Shown here one piece after another: positions 45,438 to 50,093 of a stretch of DNA of 50,093 bases. The notes below the pieces were generated by a model that was not told the DNA's origin, ran no database searches, and saw only the letters and a program-made list of their open reading frames with translations. The DNA comes from a virus, in the IMG/VR virus record IMGVR_UViG_3300020122_000466, positions 1 to 50,093 of that record; one strand, written 5' to 3'. Numbering within the stretch: position 1 is the first letter of the stretch; each line of letters begins with the position of its first letter. Both the position numbers and the translations under genes were made by a program.

Positions 45438-47536
45438 TGGACAAAGCTAAAGTTATTGATGCGCACCGCAAAGCGGTTGATCGACTCTGTCGTGGGCGGG
45501 AAGCGGTCCTTCGCAACGCGTATGAAAATGCATTGTTTTGGTTAGACGCCCAATGGATCAGATGGTCAGGGGCTGAACAAACCTTTCTGCGCGCCAATGT
45601 CGCTAAGGGCTCACCACGTCCTGTGGAGAACCTCTTTAAGCCCAAGCTGATGAAGGCCATCAGCAGGCTGAGCGCCACCGAGCCCTCCCTCACGTTCGCT
45701 CCCGGCAGCGAGAATGATGATGACCGGGTGACCGCTGATAACGGGCGCCTTGTCCTCAGGTACATTGAGGATGTGGTGCGCATGGATGCGCTCCGCAATA
45801 GCCTCGCCTATCAAACCGCCTTGTTTGGGAACGCCTGGCTCATCGGTGGCTATGACCCTGATGGTGGGCCCATGGTTGATGTGGGTGGGAAGCAGGAACC
45901 TCAGGGTGAAATTACCGCTGAGGTGGCCTCCATCTTTGAAGTGCTGTGTGATTACACCATCCCCCAAATGCGGCGCCAACCCGTGCTGATCTGGCGCAAG
46001 ATGAGGACCCTGGAATGGGCGTACGAACACTATCCGAGCAGCGAGACGGCAACCAGGCGCGAGGGGGACAGCAACTCAGCCTCTTCGGACCTCGGCTTGA
46101 CGATGATCCAGAACATTATCCGACTCCAGCCAACCTTATTCTCTGTGATTGGCTCAAGTGCCCAATATGCGCGGAGCGTAGTCGTCGACGATATGTATAT
46201 GCTTCCTTGTCGGGACTTCCCAGACGGCCTGCTAGCGAGAATAGTGAATGATGGTGAGGAGGTACTGGAAGCGAAACCGCTGCCCTTCCACGATGGCACC
46301 ACTGACCAAAAGGGGCGGGTATTCATCCCCGCCACTCACTTTGGGTATGATGAGGTCCCAGGGGCATTGCTGTGCACGACACCCGCCAACTCCCTCAAGG
46401 AACCCCAACGGCAGCGCAACCGCCTCATCGCGCACATCCTTCTCTATTTTGCCCGTACGGCCAACGGCGTTTGGGCTATTCCAGAGAATGCAGATGTGAG
46501 TACCATGAATGGTACCGAAGGGATTGTGATTCGGTTCACCGCGAACTCAACGGGAGGGGGCGAGCCGCGTAGGATTGAAGGAGGCAGCCTCCCCAACTCC
46601 TTCGCGGAGCGCTTGGTGCAGATTGAGAAGGTGATGGATGACATCATCACTGTGGGTGACTTGGCGGATAAGTTCCCTCGTGCGGACTCAGCGGTCTTCA
46701 TCAACACTGTTATAGAGCAGCAGCAACAGCAACTTGGTCCAGTATTCAAGCGTTGGGGAGAGAGCTGGGCACAGGCCGCTAAATCGCTTTTCTATATCTT
46801 CCGTAACTTTGCACCAGAGGAAGTCTATTATGCGATTAAGGGCGAGGAAGCCCGTTGGTCCTTCAAGAAGATTGCGCAAGCGGAGCTGCGGGGTGGCGTA
46901 GACATCCGTATAGAAGCAGGGTCCTTGATGCCCAAGACCCTCCTCCAACGCCGCGCGGCATACGAGCAGATGGCTTCGCTTCATATCGTGGACCTCACTG
47001 ATCCTGATGTGCAGCTCAAGTATGCCCGTGCCATCGGTGCGGTTGAGTTGATGGAAGGACTGGAAGCGGATGACAACCAAATCGCCCGCGAGCACGACGC
47101 CCTCATCGAGTGGGCGAAGCAGTTCTTCGACCTTGATACTGGACAGCTCCTCCCTGGAGTTGACCCTAATGATCCAGCCCTCACCCTCCCTATCCATGTT
47201 GACCCTGACTTCGACAATCAACAACTCCACATCCAGCGCCACCGGGAGTTCTGCTTAAGCGAGCAATTCCAAGCCCTCCCCCTGAGCGTGCAGGAAGCCT
47301 TCCGCACTTACCACTACCGCGTGCACGTCCAACTGGCCCAACAAGCTCAGCAAAATCAGATGATGCAGCAAGCCCAAGTGCAAGCCATGGCCAAGGGTGG
47401 CCCCCAAGGTGGGCCAGGCGGCCAGCCCAAAAATGGTCCCGTGAACCCCGAAAACCCTGCTGAAGGGGGTGGGCCCAGTGATGAGGGTAATGTGACCGAT
47501 AGGGCGGAGAAGCGCATGCATCGGAAGGTCGCATAG
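45437..47536 (+). CDS. Portal protein
   Basis: 699 residues. Forms the twelve-fold ring through which DNA enters and leaves. Sequence pattern of podoviral portals: a helical start with AKVIDAHRKAVDRLCRGRE, a wing region, the NLFKPKLMKAISRLSATEP motif near residue 65, an acidic-hydrophobic stem and helical C-terminal crown ending in Gln/Gly-rich low complexity (QQAQVQAMAKGGPQGGP) and a basic tail. Position between terminase and scaffold fits. I cannot name the subfamily. Confidence 0.8.
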   Translation: MDKAKVIDAHRKAVDRLCRGREAVLRNAYENALFWLDAQWIRWSGAEQTFLRANVAKGSPRPVENLFKPKLMKAISRLSATEPSLTFAPGSENDDDRVTADNGRLVLRYIEDVVRMDALRNSLAYQTALFGNAWLIGGYDPDGGPMVDVGGKQEPQGEITAEVASIFEVLCDYTIPQMRRQPVLIWRKMRTLEWAYEHYPSSETATRREGDSNSASSDLGLTMIQNIIRLQPTLFSVIGSSAQYARSVVVDDMYMLPCRDFPDGLLARIVNDGEEVLEAKPLPFHDGTTDQKGRVFIPATHFGYDEVPGALLCTTPANSLKEPQRQRNRLIAHILLYFARTANGVWAIPENADVSTMNGTEGIVIRFTANSTGGGEPRRIEGGSLPNSFAERLVQIEKVMDDIITVGDLADKFPRADSAVFINTVIEQQQQQLGPVFKRWGESWAQAAKSLFYIFRNFAPEEVYYAIKGEEARWSFKKIAQAELRGGVDIRIEAGSLMPKTLLQRRAAYEQMASLHIVDLTDPDVQLKYARAIGAVELMEGLEADDNQIAREHDALIEWAKQFFDLDTGQLLPGVDPNDPALTLPIHVDPDFDNQQLHIQRHREFCLSEQFQALPLSVQEAFRTYHYRVHVQLAQQAQQNQMMQQAQVQAMAKGGPQGGPGGQPKNGPVNPENPAEGGGPSDEGNVTDRAEKRMHRKVA

Positions 47537-47594
47537 CATTCTCTAAGGCAAACCCTTGCTGAACATCATTATATAGGAGTAAAGAGGACCAAGG

Positions 47595-47762
47595 ATGCCA
47601 GCCACTTCGGAAGCCCAGCGCCGCTTTATGGGTGCTGAACTGGCGCGCAAGCGTGCCGGCGAGAAAACTCAAACGGGCATGTCTGAAGATCAGCTCGCGG
47701 ACTTCGCCCGCAAACCCAAAGCTGGGGGCACCTTCGCCAAGCTCGCCTCCAAGGAGAAGTAG
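47595..47762 (+). CDS. DUF3008-like small protein, 55 aa
   Basis: ATG at 47595 behind AGGACCAAGG, 58 bases after the portal stop. Sequence MPATSEAQRRFMGAELARK then TGMSEDQLADFA follows the plan of DUF3008: a Ser/Gln start, a QRRFMG helix and an acidic SEDQL-DFA helix. It ends GGTFAKLASKEK, echoing the T/NF-x-KLA motif of other small genes here. Role unknown. Confidence 0.6.
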   Translation: MPATSEAQRRFMGAELARKRAGEKTQTGMSEDQLADFARKPKAGGTFAKLASKEK

Positions 47763-48119
47763 ATGGCTGGAAACAATCTGACCATTAGCCAAGCGCGCAC
47801 CGACCCGATTACGCACAACCCGGCCACTGTGCTCACCGTTGACCAAGTGACCGGGGGTGTGGTGACCGCTGGGACTGCGGGTAGCGTGCAAGCCCGCCAG
47901 ACTGCGAGCGCCCGCCATGAAATGTATGAAGACTCCGGCGGAGCTGGAGGAGAGACCAAGATCATCCTTGATCCTTTGGGTGTGACGGCGGTCATCGGTC
48001 GCGGGGACACCGATCTGGACATCACCTACATCCAACTGTTCAACGCGAATGGTACTCCCGTGTACATCTACCCCAATGGGGCGGGCACTGGGGTGATCGC
48101 GACCACGGTGAAGCCATGA
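47763..48119 (+). CDS. Small beta-rich head-region protein, 118 aa
   Basis: ATG directly after the previous stop. Beta-rich (VLTVDQVTGGVVTAGTAG and LDITYIQLFNANGTPVYIYP). No catalytic or metal motif. A minor head or decoration protein by place. Overlaps the next gene by 4 bases. Confidence 0.6.
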   Translation: MAGNNLTISQARTDPITHNPATVLTVDQVTGGVVTAGTAGSVQARQTASARHEMYEDSGGAGGETKIILDPLGVTAVIGRGDTDLDITYIQLFNANGTPVYIYPNGAGTGVIATTVKP

Positions 48120-48496
48120 AGTGGCTCAAGTTACTGGGTTTGGTGCTGGTGATGAGCGCGTTGTGGGGCGCACCCAGTGCGCTTGCCCAAACCCTCACGC
48201 CCACTCCCACTCTCTCACCAACTCCTACTGTGACTGCAACTCCCACGGTTACCCCGACCCTCACGCCAACGCCTACCGTTACCGCAACCCCTACTCCCAC
48301 GGTGAGTCCAACACCTCGCCCGGATGCAGGGAACAAGATCGTGGGTGTCCCCATCACCGCGTCCACCGCCAGTTTCTGCAATGGCACGACGGTGGGAATC
48401 TATGGTGGTGTCGATGGATGCATCTACTCGTGTAATGGCGCAAAACGCGGATTGGTGAGTTCAGGGGGTGGCACCTGCACCCTCCCGACTCCGTAG
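48116..48496 (+). CDS. Secreted Thr-Pro-linker protein in the head operon, 126 aa
   Basis: Signal peptide at residues 1-24 (LLGLVLVMSALWGAPSALA), then a Thr-Pro linker of the same type as in the fibre block ([18 protein letters not shown]), then a Cys-containing end (ASFCNGTT, GCIYSCNGAKRG). It is the fifth exported protein of that style and lies 29 kb from the others on the map (19.5 kb on the circle through the join), inside head genes. Role unknown; perhaps the base or cap of the same surface system. Confidence 0.6.
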   Translation: MKWLKLLGLVLVMSALWGAPSALAQTLTPTPTLSPTPTVTATPTVTPTLTPTPTVTATPTPTVSPTPRPDAGNKIVGVPITASTASFCNGTTVGIYGGVDGCIYSCNGAKRGLVSSGGGTCTLPTP

Positions 48497-48508
48497 GGGC
48501 GGAGAACT

Positions 48509-48763
48509 GTGAAAGGGGATATGTCACCAGGACCTCGCTTCACCGACCTGATGTCTGGGTCGGGGGGTCCGCAAGCGCCCGCTGGGCCGGGCGACCCGAA
48601 CGCGGGCATGGGCATGTCCCCTCCACAGACCCCCAATATGCAAGCCGCCATGCAAGCTAATCTCACCAACCCTGTTCATGCCGCCAGGCAAGCCGCTGAT
48701 CTTAGCAAGCAGCGCTTGCTGGCCATGGCTCAGCAAATCCGCCAAGCGCGTGAGGCCCTTTAG
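48509..48763 (+). CDS. Small Pro/Gly/Met-rich protein, 84 aa
   Basis: GTG start at 48509 behind GGAGAACT; an ATG at 48521 is possible. N-terminal half disordered (GSGGPQAPAGPGDPNAGMGM), second half helical and basic (HAARQAADLSKQRLLAMAQQ). Head-region context; no family. Confidence 0.55.
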   Translation: MKGDMSPGPRFTDLMSGSGGPQAPAGPGDPNAGMGMSPPQTPNMQAAMQANLTNPVHAARQAADLSKQRLLAMAQQIRQAREAL

Positions 48764-48774
48764 TGTGGCTTAGT

Positions 48775-48815
48775 CCTACTACTAAATTTAGTCTGACTAG
48801 TAACAACCTAGTAGG
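48775..48815. promoter_or_regulatory. Inverted repeat with inner palindrome before the scaffold region
   Basis: CCTACTA (48775-48781) pairs with TAGTAGG (48809-48815); inside is a perfect 12-bp palindrome ACTAAATTTAGT (48781-48792). AT-rich compared with the surroundings. Could be a local promoter, terminator or binding site for the scaffold and capsid genes downstream. No full -35/-10 pair seen. Confidence 0.4.
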
Positions 48816-48826
48816 TTGGGGGCGCA

Positions 48827-49273
48827 ATGCCCTCTAGCATCCTCACCCGCTTCACCATCAATGTGGCTGGGTCACCGCTGGTGTTTGGGCAGCCCTTTGC
48901 CACCCCCACCTTGACCTTAGAGGAGGATCCTAACCTTTACACTGTGCAACTCGCCGCCTCAGCAACGGCAACCTTGTGGGCTGGCGCCCCCTTAGTGACC
49001 ACCTTTGATACGTTTGCGGCCACCGCTGACCAAGATTGTGACCTAGAGTTTGTGGTGGATGGAGGCGCTGGCGATGAGCACCACTTCACCCTCTTCCTCA
49101 GAGGTGGAGGGTTCCCCCTGTTCCTGTGTGGAGATGACTCCTATGCGGGCCAGACGGGTACGCAGAATAGCTTCACCAGTGGCACCCTGAAAGCTATCAC
49201 CAAGATCAACGCAAAGAACCGTAACACTACTACCGTATGTAATATAACTATTCTCATAGGTAAGGCTGCATGA
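48827..49273 (+). CDS. Beta-rich head-region protein, 148 aa
   Basis: ATG behind GTTGGGGGCGCA. Beta pattern throughout (LYTVQLAASATATLWAGAP, then FTLFLRGGGFPLFLCGDD), with Cys pairs and a final strand CNITILIG. Possible decoration or minor head protein. No family recognised. Its stop overlaps the micro-gene that leads to the scaffold. Confidence 0.6.
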   Translation: MPSSILTRFTINVAGSPLVFGQPFATPTLTLEEDPNLYTVQLAASATATLWAGAPLVTTFDTFAATADQDCDLEFVVDGGAGDEHHFTLFLRGGGFPLFLCGDDSYAGQTGTQNSFTSGTLKAITKINAKNRNTTTVCNITILIGKAA

Positions 49274-49341
49274 GTCCGCAGAACTCATCGCTGCCTTCGA
49301 CTGCGTGGTCGGTAAACACGCTGAAGGAGACGGGTTCATGA
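49270..49341 (+). CDS. Micro-gene, 23 aa, coupled at both ends
   Basis: ATGA overlap with the gene before and with the scaffold start at 49338. Product MSPQNSSLPSTAWSVNTL and a short polar end. It carries the scaffold ribosome-binding site (GAAGGAGACGGGTTC) in its last codons. Perhaps only a coupling leader; protein status is doubtful. Confidence 0.3.
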   Translation: MSPQNSSLPSTAWSVNTLKETGS

Positions 49342-50093
49342 GTGACGAACGGGATGATGTAGAGCGCGCCCCCGAAACGGGGGATGCCAGTGGCAATGCT
49401 GGGGTTAGTGAACGCACTGAACAGGAGATTGAGACTGGTGCCACCGAAATGGTGGACACCGAAGGGGATGCCGACCTTCTCGATTCCCTTGCCGAGGTAG
49501 ACCCCAAGCGGGCGGTCGCCGGATTGAAGAAACGCTTAGCCAAGCTCACCTCGCAGCGGAATGCTGCTCGGGAAGCGCAGACTGAGCGGGATCAACTCAA
49601 ATCGAAACTTGCAGAGTATGAACGCCGGGATGCGGATGCTGCCCGTAAGCGAGAGGAAGCCAAGCGCCGGACTCCAGAGGGGCAGGAGGCGGAAGCCCGT
49701 AGGCGTGCAGTTCGTGACACGATCGACGAAACCTATGGCCCCGGCACCAGTGAGTTGCTCGAAGAGCAACGGGCTGAGCGGCGCTTAGCCAAAGAGAACT
49801 ACGCGCAGCAAGGGATCAGCCACCTCCGCTCTGAACTAGAGGATCATGGCATTCCCGTGACCCCTGAGACCCTGATTCGCTATGAGCGCGCTGTTGGAAG
49901 TGAGATGGCCGAAGACCCCAACTTGCTCGCAGCGTTCAGGCGCCCAGCGAGCCAAAAGGAAGCCATCCAAGAAGCCTTCAACCGGGTCCGAGATGGAGTC
50001 ATTAACCCGGTCCTCAAAACCCAAGGGGCCAAATCCCTGGCTCGCATTCAACGGAACAGAGAAGCGGTCCTCGGTGGTGGCCGTTCACAAGGA
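49338..50093 (+). CDS. Scaffold-like protein, N-terminal part (continues at base 1)
   Basis: 252 codons open to the right edge. Acidic start (ERDDVERAPETGDASGNAG), then a long charged coiled coil from about residue 65 (AVAGLKKRLAKLTSQRN, ERDQLKSKLAEYERRDAD and later helices). Scaffolding proteins are helical and charged like this, and are placed between portal and capsid genes. With 1-138 the protein would be about 297 residues with a basic C-terminal tail. The frame match across the ends is seen; circularity is inferred. Confidence 0.7.
   Translation, partial: MSDERDDVERAPETGDASGNAGVSERTEQEIETGATEMVDTEGDADLLDSLAEVDPKRAVAGLKKRLAKLTSQRNAAREAQTERDQLKSKLAEYERRDADAARKREEAKRRTPEGQEAEARRRAVRDTIDETYGPGTSELLEEQRAERRLAKENYAQQGISHLRSELEDHGIPVTPETLIRYERAVGSEMAEDPNLLAAFRRPASQKEAIQEAFNRVRDGVINPVLKTQGAKSLARIQRNREAVLGGGRSQG

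Overview
The window reads as the genome of a short-tailed (podovirus-type) double-stranded DNA phage, and probably as the whole of it. An open gene runs off the right edge (from 49338) and continues in the same frame from base 1 to a stop at 136-138, so joining the ends gives one scaffold-like protein of about 297 residues lying between the portal and the major capsid genes, where a scaffold belongs. Coding is in two arms: rightward genes from about 41957 through the right edge and on from base 1 to 27128, and leftward genes from 41551 down to 27222. There is one divergent switch (41552-41956) and one convergent switch (27129-27221). Most genes overlap or abut by 1-11 bases (TAATG, ATGA), so translation is heavily coupled. 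I saw no integrase, primase, RNA polymerase, ligase, tape measure, tail-tube or sheath gene and no tRNA.

Rightward arm, in order: small and large terminase, an HNH nuclease, portal, a DUF3008-like protein, small virion-type proteins and scaffold (41957-50093, then 1-138); capsid, SU10-type adaptor and a beta-propeller nozzle-like protein (184-6447); a block of small and unknown genes, then a 226-residue protein that looks like the missing C-terminal half of the nozzle (9286-9966); a Gln/Ala-rich protein; a striking 8-kb run of four secreted or membrane-anchored fibre-like proteins, three of them with long Thr-Pro linkers (11412-19306); a lysis cassette with several small membrane proteins, two lipoproteins and an M15-type peptidase endolysin (19351-21447); and two large internal-virion-type proteins of 466 and 1151 residues (21662-26517).

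Leftward arm: many small unknown genes (41551-37464), including a lipoprotein and a ribbon-helix-helix regulator behind a strong promoter with repeated ATGGTG half-sites; then a recombination/replication set: PD-(D/E)XK Fe-S nuclease, Sak4-like ATPase, a possible SSB partner, family-4 uracil-DNA glycosylase, 3'-5' exonuclease, family A DNA polymerase and a RepA-like ATPase. The glycosylase, exonuclease and polymerase domains look like one split protein: the His-Pro-Ala end of the glycosylase domain sits at the start of the exonuclease gene, a secreted fibronectin-III-like protein lies at the first break, and a coupled cassette of seven small genes lies at the second.

The host is probably a Gram-negative (diderm) bacterium, judging from the spanin-like lipoproteins and signal peptides. 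The Thr-Pro linkers and the Cys motifs of the fibre proteins resemble secreted proteins of uncultured soil lineages such as Binatota and other deltaproteobacteria-like groups; this is inference from recalled sequence style, not a search.
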